DNA of 64,000 nt from Aestuariivirga litoralis (lineage in GTDB: Bacteria; Pseudomonadota; Alphaproteobacteria; Rhizobiales; Aestuariivirgaceae): NCBI RefSeq assembly GCF_015714715.1, contig NZ_WAHS01000001.1, positions 1,302,001 to 1,366,000 on the forward strand, written 5' to 3'. This document shows, in pieces, positions 1 through 8,265 of this stretch. Position 1 is the stretch's first letter. Each line of letters opens with the position of its first letter. The notes beneath the pieces are model-generated. The model was not told the DNA's origin and did no database searches. It saw only the letters and a list, made by a program, of their open reading frames with translations. The translations under genes and the position numbers were made by a program.

Positions 1-189
1 TTCTTTGAAGGTGTGGCACCCGGCGTTTTGGCATGGCCGCCGCGCGGCGCGCTGGGGCATGGCTATGATCCGATGTTCGAACCCGATGGCGGTGCTGGCA
101 AAACCTTTGCCGAAATGACGCATGAGGCGAAGAACGCACTGTCGCACCGTGGCCGCGCGCTGGAGAAGCTCGTTGCAGAACTCCTCTGA
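1..189 (+). CDS. rdgB: Non-canonical purine NTP pyrophosphatase (RdgB/HAM1), C-terminal part
   Basis: This is the last 62 codons of a gene that begins before the window. The frame reads FFEGVAPG at the start, then [10 protein letters not shown] and a tail with [16 protein letters not shown]. These match the C-terminal substrate-binding part of the RdgB/HAM1 family (GYDP...SHR), which hydrolyses dITP, XTP and dUTP-like nucleotides to monophosphates and so keeps damaged purines out of DNA and RNA. The stop codon TGA at 187-189 lies inside the start region of hemW, so the two genes overlap and are probably translationally coupled. In many Rhizobiales rdgB is likewise followed by hemW. Confidence 0.93.
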   Translation, partial: FFEGVAPGVLAWPPRGALGHGYDPMFEPDGGAGKTFAEMTHEAKNALSHRGRALEKLVAELL

Positions 190-1309
190 CTTCGGAGTCT
201 ATATCCACTGGCCCTTCTGCAAGGCCAAATGCCCGTATTGTGACTTCAACAGCCATGTGCGCCATGAAAGCGTAGATTCCTCACGCTTCGGCCGTGCGCT
301 GGTGCGTGAACTCAGCCACATGAAATCACTCGCGCCGGATAAAATCGTCACCAGCATTTTCTTTGGTGGCGGCACGCCGAGCCTGATGCCGCCTGCTGTG
401 GTGGCGCAGGTTCTCGATCATGTCGCCAAGCTTTGGCCGGTGGCTGATGATGCGGAGATCACGCTCGAAGCCAATCCCACCAGCGTTGAAGCAGAGAATT
501 TTCGCGGCTACCGTGCGGCAGGTGTGAACCGCGTTTCTGTCGGCGTACAGGCGTTGCATGAGGCCGACCTCAAAGCGCTGGGCCGGCAGCACACACCGGA
601 TGAAGCGCTGGCTGCGTTCAGACTGGCGTCACAAATTTTTCCGCGCACCTCGTTCGACTTGATCTATGCGCGGCCCGGCCAGACAGTCACGATGTGGAAG
701 GAAGAACTGACGCGCGCGCTGGGTGAGCAGCAGGGCCACATGTCGCTCTATCAACTCACCATCGAGCCGGAGACACGCTATTTCGATCTGTTTCAGGCTG
801 GCAAGCTCATCGTGCCGAATGAAGATGATCAGGCCTCGCTGTTTGAAGTGACGCAGGAGCTGACCGAGAAGGCGGGCCTCACGGCCTATGAAGTTTCCAA
901 CCACGCCAAACCTGGCCACGAAAGCCGGCACAATCTGACTTACTGGCGCTATCTGGATTATGCCGGCGTCGGCCCCGGCGCGCATGGACGGCTGCAAGGC
1001 AAAGCCACGGCTTGCATCAAGCATCCTGAAACCTGGGCGCAGGCGGTTGAGACGCAAGGTCACGGCATGGCCGAGCAGACTGATTTGACTCCGGCCGAGC
1101 AAGCGCCTGAATATCTATTGATGGGCATGCGGATCAATGAGGGCCTCGACATGGTGCGCCACGCCATGCTGTCTGGCCAGCGGATGGATGAGGGGCGCAT
1201 TCAGGCCTTGGAAGCGCTCGATCTGGTGAAGCGCGAGGGCAATCGCTTGAGCACCACATCACGCGGGCGGCCGCTGCTCAATGCCATCATCCGCGAACTC
1301 AATGGCTGA
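173..1309 (+). CDS. hemW: Heme chaperone HemW (coproporphyrinogen III oxidase-like radical SAM protein)
   Basis: The protein has a radical-SAM cysteine triad CKAKCPYC (C16, C20, C23 from the start chosen), the glycine-rich FFGGGTPS strand, the VSVGVQ motif and the RHNLTYW segment characteristic of HemW. HemW binds heme and a [4Fe-4S] cluster and is thought to deliver heme to respiratory proteins; it is not a true coproporphyrinogen oxidase. I chose the TTG at 173 because GGAGAAG lies just upstream at 162-168 and the product then begins right before the conserved GVYIHWPFC. An ATG at 122 in the same frame would add 17 Arg-rich residues that look like rdgB read out of frame. The end overlaps the rsmI start by 8 bases. 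Confidence 0.93.
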   Translation: MQNSSDFGVYIHWPFCKAKCPYCDFNSHVRHESVDSSRFGRALVRELSHMKSLAPDKIVTSIFFGGGTPSLMPPAVVAQVLDHVAKLWPVADDAEITLEANPTSVEAENFRGYRAAGVNRVSVGVQALHEADLKALGRQHTPDEALAAFRLASQIFPRTSFDLIYARPGQTVTMWKEELTRALGEQQGHMSLYQLTIEPETRYFDLFQAGKLIVPNEDDQASLFEVTQELTEKAGLTAYEVSNHAKPGHESRHNLTYWRYLDYAGVGPGAHGRLQGKATACIKHPETWAQAVETQGHGMAEQTDLTPAEQAPEYLLMGMRINEGLDMVRHAMLSGQRMDEGRIQALEALDLVKREGNRLSTTSRGRPLLNAIIRELNG

Positions 1310-2198
1310 GAAATTCTTTCACATCGGGCCGACACAACACATGGCGCCCAGTCTAGCGCCCGGGCTGCATGTGACGGCAACGCCCATCGGTAATCTGGGC
1401 GACATGACCTTGCGCGCGCTGGCCACGCTGGCCGCCGCCGATGTGGTTCTGTGCGAGGACACGCGCGTCACCGTGAAGCTGCTCGAACGCTATGGCATCA
1501 AAGTGCCAATGCGGCCCTATCATGAGCACAATGCCGAAAGCGTGCGGCCCGCGATCATCGAAGCGCTGAAAAATGGCGGGGCCTATGCGCTGGTTTCGGA
1601 TGCCGGCGTGCCGCTGGTTTCTGATCCCGGTTACCGGTTGGTGCGCGCCTGCATCGATGAGAATATCGCCGTCACCGCCCTGCCCGGCGCTTCGGCCACG
1701 CTCACTGCATTGGCGCTCTCCGGATTGCCGACTGACAGGTTCACCTTCATCGGCTTCCTGCCGCAAAAGCAGAAGGCGCGGCGTGATCTTCTAACGGATT
1801 TTAAGTCCGTTCCGTCTACACTCATCGCCTTTGAAAGCCCGCACCGGGTGATCGAGGCGCTGGCCGATATCGAAGCGGTTTTACAGAATCGAAACATGGC
1901 CTTGGCGCGTGAACTTACCAAGCTGCATGAAGAGGTTTTGCGGGGGAGCGCCGCTGACATCCGCGCCGTGCTGGAAGCGCGCGACAGTGTAAAAGGCGAG
2001 ATCGTGCTGGTGATCGGCCCGCCGGATGATGCGCCGGAGGAAGCCAGCGAAGACGAGATCGAAGACGCGATCAGTGATGCGCTGAAAGATCTCTCCGCCA
2101 GCAAGGCGGCGGCACTCGTTTCGAAAACTTTCGGCCTGCCCAAGGAAGATATTTACGCGCGCATTCTGAAGCGCAAAAGCGATGCGCAAGAGCCGTGA
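1302..2198 (+). CDS. rsmI: 16S rRNA (cytidine(1402)-2'-O)-methyltransferase RsmI
   Basis: About 298 residues with the SAM-binding tetrapyrrole-methylase fold. Visible are ATPIGNLGD (26-34), CEDTRVT, SDAGVPLVSDPG and the ALPGASA loop, which together are diagnostic for RsmI (YraL). The enzyme 2'-O-methylates C1402 in the ribosomal decoding centre. The start was taken as the ATG at 1302, which overlaps the hemW stop; another in-frame ATG at 1341 would remove 13 poorly conserved residues. The Asp/Glu-rich C-terminal quarter is usual for alphaproteobacterial members. It is followed, with a 17-base overlap, by yraN, its usual neighbour. Confidence 0.94.
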   Translation: MAEKFFHIGPTQHMAPSLAPGLHVTATPIGNLGDMTLRALATLAAADVVLCEDTRVTVKLLERYGIKVPMRPYHEHNAESVRPAIIEALKNGGAYALVSDAGVPLVSDPGYRLVRACIDENIAVTALPGASATLTALALSGLPTDRFTFIGFLPQKQKARRDLLTDFKSVPSTLIAFESPHRVIEALADIEAVLQNRNMALARELTKLHEEVLRGSAADIRAVLEARDSVKGEIVLVIGPPDDAPEEASEDEIEDAISDALKDLSASKAAALVSKTFGLPKEDIYARILKRKSDAQEP

Positions 2199-2547
2199 AC
2201 AAGCCGAGCGGCGCGGGCGGCTGGCGGAAGCCTCCGCCCTGCTCCTCATGCGCCTGAAAGGTTACCGCCTGCTGGCCCGGCGTTTCAAGACGGCGCAAGG
2301 CGAAGTGGATTTGATCATGCGGCGCGGCGACACCACCGCCTTCATCGAAGTGAAGGCGCGCAGCCGGCATGATGATGCGGTGACCTCGGTGACCCCCTAT
2401 CAATCGCGGCGCATTGCATCCGCTGCGGGTCTCTGGATGGCGCGCGATGCCACCTCCAATCTCGGCCCCTGCCGGTTTGATATTGTTGCAGTGAACGCGT
2501 ATCTATGGCCGTCTCACATCCCGAACGCGTTTCCCGGAGTTTTTTGA
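2182..2547 (+). CDS. yraN: YraN family (UPF0102) endonuclease-like protein
   Basis: 121 residues, the normal family size. The segment QGEVDLI, followed by FIEVKAR, carries the E41-x-D43 ... E56-x-K58 pattern of the restriction-endonuclease/RecB-like fold expected in UPF0102. The family is almost always next to rsmI, as here, but its substrate and role are not established; a role in DNA or RNA processing is inferred from the fold. The start ATG lies 17 bases inside rsmI, and the stop is directly followed by the gshB start with no spacer. Confidence 0.9.
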   Translation: MRKSREQAERRGRLAEASALLLMRLKGYRLLARRFKTAQGEVDLIMRRGDTTAFIEVKARSRHDDAVTSVTPYQSRRIASAAGLWMARDATSNLGPCRFDIVAVNAYLWPSHIPNAFPGVF

Positions 2548-3486
2548 ATGAACCTGAAAGTTGCCGTGCAGATGGACCCCATCGAGTCCATCGATATTTC
2601 CGGCGATTCCACTTTTGCCATCATGCTGGAGGCGCAGGCGCGCGGGCATTCGCTGTTCTATTACCAAACGAAAACGCTGGCCTATGCCGATGGCACGCTC
2701 ACGGCCTTCGGCCAGGACATCAAGGTGAAGGACGAGAAGGGCGCGCATTTCACTGCCGGTGAAGCGCACCGCATCGATCTCTCCACCCAGAACGTGTTGC
2801 ATATGCGGCAAGACCCACCGTTCGACATGGGTTACATCACCGCCACGCACTTGCTCGATCTGATCCACCCAAAAACGCTGGTGGTGAACAACCCGACCGA
2901 AGTGCGCAATGCGCCGGAAAAATTGTTCATCCTGAAATTCAAGGATCTGATGCCGGAGACTTTGATCACCCGCGATGTCGGCGAGATCGACAAATTCCGC
3001 AAGGCGCATGGCGATATCATCCTGAAGCCGCTTTACGGCAATGGTGGTGCGGGCGTGTTCCGCACCCATGGCGAAGACCAGAATTTCACTTCGCTGCTCG
3101 AGCTGTTCGCTTCGGCCTACAAGGAGCCTTACATCGCGCAGAAATATCTGCCGGATGTGAGGAAGGGCGACAAACGCATCATTCTGGTGGATGGCAAGGT
3201 GGCGGGTGCGATCAACCGCGTGCCAGCCGCAACCGACAACCGTTCCAACATGCATGTCGGCGGGCGCGCCGAGCCCACCGAGCTGACCAAACGCGAGCAT
3301 GAAATATGCGAGGCGATAGGTCCGGAGCTGAAGAAACGCGGGCTTATTTTCACCGGCATCGATGTGATCGGCGATTACATGACAGAAATCAATGTCACCT
3401 CGCCCACTGGCATTCGCCAGGTGAAGCGCTTCGGCGGAGCCGATATTGCCGCACTCATTTGGGATGCCATCGAGGCACGGCTGTGA
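2548..3486 (+). CDS. gshB: Glutathione synthase
   Basis: 312 residues, close to the 316 of E. coli GshB. The N-terminal domain begins with [11 protein letters not shown], which is typical of the family. The ATP-grasp part shows [14 protein letters not shown] (phosphate-binding loop) and the Mg-binding end [11 protein letters not shown]. The enzyme joins gamma-glutamylcysteine to glycine with ATP to give glutathione in the cytoplasm. It follows yraN with zero spacing and overlaps the downstream HAD gene by four bases (GTGA), so these genes form one operon. Glutathione supply is relevant to the two GFA-type genes at 34.8-35.8 kb, but no direct link can be seen. Confidence 0.96.
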   Translation: MNLKVAVQMDPIESIDISGDSTFAIMLEAQARGHSLFYYQTKTLAYADGTLTAFGQDIKVKDEKGAHFTAGEAHRIDLSTQNVLHMRQDPPFDMGYITATHLLDLIHPKTLVVNNPTEVRNAPEKLFILKFKDLMPETLITRDVGEIDKFRKAHGDIILKPLYGNGGAGVFRTHGEDQNFTSLLELFASAYKEPYIAQKYLPDVRKGDKRIILVDGKVAGAINRVPAATDNRSNMHVGGRAEPTELTKREHEICEAIGPELKKRGLIFTGIDVIGDYMTEINVTSPTGIRQVKRFGGADIAALIWDAIEARL

Positions 3487-4184
3487 GCGAACTTAAACTT
3501 GTCGCCTTCGATGCCGACGATACGCTCTGGCATAACCTGATCCATTTCGAAAAAACCGAAGCGGAATTCGGCAAGATGTTCGCTGATTACCTGCCGGTGG
3601 CCGAGGCGACCAAGGTTCTCACCGAAATGGAAAAGCGCAATATCGGGCTCTATGGTTTCGGGGTGAAAGGTTTCACGCTGTCGATGATCGAGTCAGCCAT
3701 TAATATCACCGGCGGCAAGATTGACGGCGGCACCATCACCAAGCTGATGGATATGGGCCGCGCCATGCTGGACCATGAGATCGAGCTTCTGCCTTACGCT
3801 GAAGAAACGCTCAGTGCGCTGGCACAGGAATTCAAGCTGCTGCTGATCACCAAGGGCGATCTGCACCACCAGGAACGCAAGGTGCTGGCGTCGGGCTTGG
3901 CGCATTATTTTGAAGGCGTGGAAATTGTTTCCGACAAGAAGCCGGCCACTTATGAGAAAATCTGCAAGCGCTATGGCGGCAGCACCGCCACCACCTTGAT
4001 GGCCGGCAATTCGATCCGCTCGGATGTGCTGCCGATGATCACCGCCGGCGGCTATGGCTGCTACGTGCCCTTCCCGATTCTCTGGGATCATGAACACGAA
4101 GAGGTACCCAAGGAAACTTCGCGTTATTTCGAGGTGGAAGATTTGCGCGGCGTGGCCGATGTGGCGCGCAAGATTATCGCCTGA
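3483..4184 (+). CDS. HAD family hydrolase
   Basis: 233 residues from a GTG start that overlaps the gshB stop (GTGA). HAD motif I is FDADDTLW (nucleophile D10, acid D12), motif II lies near LITKGD, motif III is the lysine in SDKKPATY, and motif IV is in [10 protein letters not shown]. The helical cap sits between motif I and motif II. Such soluble HAD proteins are usually small-molecule phosphatases; the substrate cannot be read from the sequence. Its position at the end of the gshB operon is common in Rhizobiales. The last 61 bases overlap the convergent DUF1737 gene. Confidence 0.9.
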   Translation: MSELKLVAFDADDTLWHNLIHFEKTEAEFGKMFADYLPVAEATKVLTEMEKRNIGLYGFGVKGFTLSMIESAINITGGKIDGGTITKLMDMGRAMLDHEIELLPYAEETLSALAQEFKLLLITKGDLHHQERKVLASGLAHYFEGVEIVSDKKPATYEKICKRYGGSTATTLMAGNSIRSDVLPMITAGGYGCYVPFPILWDHEHEEVPKETSRYFEVEDLRGVADVARKIIA

Positions 4185-4342
4185 GCCGCAATCACGTTCT
4201 TGCCGTTGAAGGTGACGGAGGGTGAGCCGTAGAGCTCATAGCCGTCCTCAAGTGCCGCCGACAAGCGCTCGCAAAAGCTTTTGTCATCAGGCCCGGTGAG
4301 CAAGCGGTAACGCAGTTTTGGTGTCACGCCAGGTTTTGCCAT
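4124..4342 (-). CDS. DUF1737 domain-containing small protein
   Basis: 72 residues from the internal ATG. The core YRLLTGPDDKSFCERL...LEDGYELYGSP followed by AQAI is the DUF1737 signature. The function is unknown; the family is small, soluble and widespread in alphaproteobacteria. An upstream in-frame ATG at 4366 would add MENGRERQ, but those codons lie deeper inside holC, so I prefer the inner start. The gene overlaps holC by 19 bases at its start and the opposite-strand HAD gene by 61 bases at its end. Confidence 0.78.
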   Translation of the reverse strand: MAKPGVTPKLRYRLLTGPDDKSFCERLSAALEDGYELYGSPSVTFNGKNVIAAQAIILRATSATPRKSSTSK

Positions 4343-4770
4343 TTGCCGTTCTCGTCCATTTTCCAATAGCTGATGGCGTGGCCTTCAGCCTTTCGCTTTT
4401 TCCATTCATTCCGGGCACTTGCAAGTGCGTCCTCAGAATTCGAATCAAACAGGATCAGCGCGCGCTCAAGGTTGCCGATTTCGTCGGGCATGGCTCCCTC
4501 GACGTAGAAGCGATAGGCCGCGTTGTTCGGATCCTGCCTGTCGGCGCAGAGCCACAGCGGATGATGCGGGCTGGCGTCCTCGCCCATGCCATGCGGCAGG
4601 AAGGCGACGTCTTCGGCGGACCACAAAAGTTCAGAAAGTTTTGGCAGATTATCCGGCGTGGCGCTTTCGATGGCCATGCGGATGCCGCGCTCGAATCCCA
4701 TGCGCAGCATGCGCAGGAGCAAGGGCTCCATCGGTGTGCCTTCAAGGTGATAGAAATAGATTTCCGCCAT
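4324..4770 (-). CDS. holC: DNA polymerase III subunit chi
   Basis: 148 residues. The opening AEIYFYHLEGTP and the later RALILFDSNSEDALASAR, ending in KWQNLA, fit alphaproteobacterial HolC. Chi joins the clamp loader to single-strand binding protein at the replication fork. In many alphaproteobacteria holC directly follows pepA; here both face the same way but are separated by the OYE/HxlR pair. The start codon is inside a perfect 10-bp inverted repeat (see the regulatory entry). DUF1737 follows with overlap. Confidence 0.9.
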   Translation of the reverse strand: MAEIYFYHLEGTPMEPLLLRMLRMGFERGIRMAIESATPDNLPKLSELLWSAEDVAFLPHGMGEDASPHHPLWLCADRQDPNNAAYRFYVEGAMPDEIGNLERALILFDSNSEDALASARNEWKKRKAEGHAISYWKMDENGKWQNLA

Positions 4771-4792
4771 GGGCTCATTGACCCCATGGCGG
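4764..4792 (-). promoter_or_regulatory. Inverted repeat enclosing the holC start codon
   Basis: CCGCCATGGG (4764-4773) and CCCATGGCGG (4783-4792) are exact reverse complements separated by nine bases. In the holC transcript the second arm would contain the ATG and the next codons, so a folded hairpin would hide the initiation site. It does not look like a terminator for the upstream OYE gene, because in that direction the stem is not followed by a U-run. On the plus strand it is followed by a short T-run, but no plus-strand gene ends nearby. The regulatory role is inferred. Confidence 0.5.
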
Positions 4793-4858
4793 AGATTTTT
4801 TCAAGAGGCGCGCACCTTGAGGAAGCGCCCACTCAAGGAAACGTTATTTTCGGCGTGC

Positions 4859-5932
4859 TCAGGCGGCTTGTGACGACAGGAATGGATAGTCGATATAGCC
4901 TTTCGCGCCGGGGCTGAAAAAAGAGGATGGATCCGCCTTGTTCAGTGGGGCCGCCCTTCTGAGGCGTGCGACCAGATCCGGATTGGCAAGGCCCATCTGG
5001 CCAACCGGCACCATGTCCGCCAAACCAGTAATGATATCCTTGGCCAGATTTTCCGGCGCAGCACCCGGGCGGTTGACCAGAAGCACGTTCTTCCAGGCCT
5101 TGCGGATGTCAGAAATCAGCGCGTCCTGACCGGTATGCAGCAAATGCAGATAGACCAGATCAAGCTTGGCCAGTTCCTGCGCCAGATAGCGATAGGTGCT
5201 TGCCACTTCCTCGATCTTCTCCGGCACGCTGGCATGGCCGTTCACCGGCGAAAGGCGAATGCCCACGCGGTCTGCGCCCACTTCGGCAATCATCGCCTTC
5301 GCCACTTCAATGGCGAAGCGCGCACGGTTTTCATCCGAGCCGCCATATTCATCGGTGCGGGTGTTGGTTTCGGGCGAGAGAAACTGGTGCACAAGATAGC
5401 CATTGGCCCCGTGGATTTCGACACCGTCAGCACCGGCTTCAATGGCGCGTTTTGCGGCGTAAGCGAAATCCTTCACGGTCTGTTTCACTTCCGCCGTGGT
5501 GAGGGCGCGCGGCAGTGGATAGTCCTGCATGCCGGTTGGGGTGAACATCTGGCCTTTGGGGGCGATGGCTGAAGGGGCCACCGGCTGGCGGTGATGCGGC
5601 GTGTTGTCCGGATGGGCGACGCGGCCGGCATGCATGATCTGGATGAACAGATGGCCGCCGGCCTTGTGGATGGCGTCAGTCACTTTTTTCCAACCGGCAA
5701 CATGGGCGTCGGTGTAGATGCCCGGCGTTGTTGTATAGCCCTGGCCATCATCATTGGGCTGGGTGCCTTCGGCAATCAGCAGGCCGAGGGAAGCGCGTTG
5801 CGCGTAATATTCAGCGGCGTCATCGCCGGGGGTGCCATCAGGCTTGGCGCGGCTGCGCGTCATCGGTGCCAAGGCCAGGCGGTGCTTCAATTCCAGTTTG
5901 CCGAGCTTGATCGGGCTCCAGAGTGTGCTCAT
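4859..5932 (-). CDS. Alkene reductase, Old Yellow Enzyme family (NemA-like)
   Basis: 357 residues forming an FMN TIM barrel. It starts LWSPIKLGKLELKHRLALAP and shows the substrate-binding pair H174 and N177 in HGANGYL plus the proton-donor tyrosine in EYGGS (Y196). Such enzymes use NADPH to reduce activated C=C bonds, nitro esters and quinone-like electrophiles. The gene is divergent from an HxlR regulator with 112 bases between them, the usual arrangement of electrophile-inducible reductases. N-ethylmaleimide reductase (nemA) is the nearest named relative, but substrate range cannot be told from sequence. Confidence 0.93.
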   Translation of the reverse strand: MSTLWSPIKLGKLELKHRLALAPMTRSRAKPDGTPGDDAAEYYAQRASLGLLIAEGTQPNDDGQGYTTTPGIYTDAHVAGWKKVTDAIHKAGGHLFIQIMHAGRVAHPDNTPHHRQPVAPSAIAPKGQMFTPTGMQDYPLPRALTTAEVKQTVKDFAYAAKRAIEAGADGVEIHGANGYLVHQFLSPETNTRTDEYGGSDENRARFAIEVAKAMIAEVGADRVGIRLSPVNGHASVPEKIEEVASTYRYLAQELAKLDLVYLHLLHTGQDALISDIRKAWKNVLLVNRPGAAPENLAKDIITGLADMVPVGQMGLANPDLVARLRRAAPLNKADPSSFFSPGAKGYIDYPFLSSQAA

Positions 5933-5992
5933 GATTTTCTCTTTCCTTGCAATTTGGGCCGGAGGTTGCTATTTGTGACCCAGTAAACGAAT

Positions 5993-6015
5993 GTTACCGA
6001 ACCTAAATAGGTAAC
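5993..6015. promoter_or_regulatory. Nested palindromic operator between OYE and HxlR genes
   Basis: GTTACC (5993-5998) and GGTAAC (6010-6015) form an exact inverted repeat, and within it ACCTA (6001-6005) and TAGGT (6008-6012) form a second one about nearly the same centre. The outer words CCAGT (5980-5984) and ACTGG (6014-6018) are also complementary. The site lies in the only spacer between the divergent OYE and HxlR genes, about 30 bases before the HxlR ATG. HxlR dimers bind such dyads, so this is the likely operator for both genes. Confidence 0.6.
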
Positions 6016-6044
6016 TGGAAATCGTAACACAAGAAGGCACAGTT

Positions 6045-6533
6045 ATGTCACACAGTCACAGCGATGATACCGCACCCGAAGACACCACCCACGAAGCGGG
6101 CGGCTGCAAGGCGGTGGCGGATGTGCTGGCCCGCATCGGCGACAAGTGGACGGTCTATGTGGTGAAGCTTCTGGCCGGCGGCCCGATGCGCTTCAACGAA
6201 GTGCGCCGCGCGATCCCCGCGATTTCACAACGCATGCTGTCGCTCACTTTGCGTGGGCTGGAGCGCGATGGGCTGGTGACTCGGACTGTCACGCCCAGCA
6301 TTCCGCCGCGGGTGGATTATGAATTGACGCCGATGGGGCTGACGCTGATTGAGCCATTGAAAGCTGTGGGCGTGTGGGCGTTGGCCAACCGCGCCTATGT
6401 CGAGGAATCACGGGCCAAGTTCGATCACTCGCATGCCGGCAGCAAGACGGTGGAAGAGCTTGGCCGCAAGCGGTCCGGTGCCATTGGCGAGGACGTTACG
6501 GCCAAGAAGAATTCGGGAACTTATCTGTCGTAA
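6045..6533 (+). CDS. HxlR family transcriptional regulator with a single cysteine
   Basis: 162 residues with a winged-helix HxlR/DUF24 domain (roughly residues 20-115): [20 protein letters not shown], then [18 protein letters not shown] and LVTRTV...VDYELT. The only cysteine is C21, just before the first helix, which is the position of the redox or electrophile sensor in regulators such as YodB and HypR. A role in sensing electrophiles and derepressing the divergent reductase is inferred from that and from the shared promoter. The N-terminal 18 residues are His/Asp-rich and the last 45 residues are an unconserved tail. Confidence 0.92.
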   Translation: MSHSHSDDTAPEDTTHEAGGCKAVADVLARIGDKWTVYVVKLLAGGPMRFNEVRRAIPAISQRMLSLTLRGLERDGLVTRTVTPSIPPRVDYELTPMGLTLIEPLKAVGVWALANRAYVEESRAKFDHSHAGSKTVEELGRKRSGAIGEDVTAKKNSGTYLS

Positions 6534-6543
6534 TTTTTTTGTT

Positions 6544-6631
6544 CGTCACCCCTGCGAAGGCAGGGGCCCAGCTTTTTTTGACATCGATCTCGTGATGAAG
6601 AAGCTGGGTTCCCGCCTTCGCGGGAATGACG
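6544..6631. repeat. Dispersed intergenic palindromic repeat, copy 1
   Basis: An 88-base near-palindrome between the HxlR gene and pepA. The left half starts CGTCACCCC and contains GCGAAGGC; the right half contains GCCTTCGC and ends GGGAATGACG. The inner arms CCCAGCTT and AAGCTGGG pair exactly. A second copy of the same design is at 46846-46930. The type resembles the short palindromic elements scattered through alphaproteobacterial genomes. It also sits where a bidirectional terminator for the convergent HxlR and pepA genes is needed, so it may serve as one. Confidence 0.85.
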
Positions 6632-6643
6632 CGTGGTGGAATT

Positions 6644-8128
6644 TTAACTCTCGTAGTGATCAGCCACCAACCGGTTCAACAAACGCACGCCCCAGCCTGA
6701 GCCCCAGCTCTGGTTGATGGCGGTCTTGGTCGAATCCATCGCCGTTCCGGCGACGTCGAGATGGGCCCAAGGCACCTTGTTCACGAAGCGCTGCAGGAAT
6801 TGCGCGGCGGTGATGGCACCACCGAAACGGCCGCCGATATTCTTCATGTCGGCAATGTCGCTGTCGATCAGCTTGTCATATTCGGGGCCCATCGGCATGC
6901 GCCAGACGCGCTCACCTGTTTCTAATCCGGCTTCGGTGAGCCGGGTCGAAAGCTCGTCATTGTTCGAGAACAGCCCGGCATAGTCCTTACCGAGAGCGCC
7001 CATGATGGCACCCGTGAGTGTGGCAAGATTGACCATGAATTTAGGTTTGAACCTGTCCTGCACGTACCACAGCACGTCAGCCAGAATGAGCCGGCCTTCA
7101 GCATCGGTGTTGAGTACGGCGATGGTCTGCCCGGACATGGATTTCACCACGTCGCCGGGGCGCTGGGCCGCGCCGTCGATGGCGTTTTCAACAATGCCGA
7201 TGGCGCCGATCACATTGGCCTTCGCCTTGCGCTTGGCCAGGGCCAGCATGAGGCCCGTCACACAGGCGGCACCGCCCATATCGCCCTTCATGTCTTCCAT
7301 GCCACCCGCCGGCTTAATCGAAACACCGCCGGTATCGAAGGTCACGCCTTTGCCGATGAAAGCAACCGGGGCCTCACCTGCTTTGCCGCCATCCCAGCGC
7401 ATCACGACGAGTCGCGGCTCAAAGGGCGAGCCCTGCGACACGCCGAGCAATGCGCCCATGCCCAGCTTTTTCATCTGCGCCGGGTTGAGGATTTCGACTT
7501 TCACGCCTGACTTGCTCAGGGCTTTGGCGCGGTTGGCAAATTCCGCCGGGTAAAGCACGTTGGCAGGCTCGTTCACCAGGTCGCGCGCCAGATGCACGCC
7601 CTCTGCAAGGGCCTCGTAATTCGCAAATGCTGCCTTTGCCTTGGCCGGGGTGGCGGCTTCGATCACCAAAGATTCGAGGCGTTTGCCGTTTTCCGGTTTT
7701 TTTGATTTGTATTGCAGGAACTGATAGTTGCGGAGGCTGGCACCGGAGGCAACCAGTGCCGCCGCCTCATCGGCCTTCACCAGCTTCAGGCCCGGCAGGT
7801 TCAAAACCACGCCAGCTGATTCTACCTTGGCTGCCCCCAGCGCCCCGGCCAGAGCACCGCCGGTGAGTTCCAGCTCGCGCGCAGTGACTTTGGCCGCTTC
7901 ACCGGCACCGAACAGAAACAGCCGGTCGCAGGATTTGGAAGGGGCCAGAATTTCAAGCGTTTGGTCTCGTTTGCCAGTGAATTTGGCTACTTTTACCGCC
8001 TGCGAGATCCGCCCCTGGCTGGCATCATTCAGTGCCTTTCCAGCGGGGGGCAAGGGTGCTCCTTCACTGATGACAATGCAGAGAATCCTGACCTGTTGGG
8101 GCAACTTGCTGACGAAGGTAATTTTCAT
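6644..8128 (-). CDS. pepA: Leucyl aminopeptidase (PepA, M17 family)
   Basis: 494 residues, normal for the family. The C-terminal catalytic half has [12 protein letters not shown] (catalytic and metal-binding lysine and aspartate) and the family signature NTDAEGRL, followed by VNLATLTGA. It is a cytosolic, hexameric di-metal exopeptidase that removes N-terminal residues during peptide turnover; E. coli PepA also binds DNA. The start has GGAAAG just upstream. It is divergent from lptD, a conserved arrangement in related genomes, though lptF and lptG, which often lie between them, are not present here. Confidence 0.96.
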   Translation of the reverse strand: MKITFVSKLPQQVRILCIVISEGAPLPPAGKALNDASQGRISQAVKVAKFTGKRDQTLEILAPSKSCDRLFLFGAGEAAKVTARELELTGGALAGALGAAKVESAGVVLNLPGLKLVKADEAAALVASGASLRNYQFLQYKSKKPENGKRLESLVIEAATPAKAKAAFANYEALAEGVHLARDLVNEPANVLYPAEFANRAKALSKSGVKVEILNPAQMKKLGMGALLGVSQGSPFEPRLVVMRWDGGKAGEAPVAFIGKGVTFDTGGVSIKPAGGMEDMKGDMGGAACVTGLMLALAKRKAKANVIGAIGIVENAIDGAAQRPGDVVKSMSGQTIAVLNTDAEGRLILADVLWYVQDRFKPKFMVNLATLTGAIMGALGKDYAGLFSNNDELSTRLTEAGLETGERVWRMPMGPEYDKLIDSDIADMKNIGGRFGGAITAAQFLQRFVNKVPWAHLDVAGTAMDSTKTAINQSWGSGWGVRLLNRLVADHYES

Positions 8129-8265
8129 GCGAATCTTTCCAGTTTTGTCAAGGCTATACGGGCGTTAAAAATCCTTCAACCATGCTCATGATTCAACGAG
8201 TTAAGACTTTGCTAATCGCGTGAACTTGGGTAGAAGATTGTTACGTTTAGTGAGGTGGGAACAGG

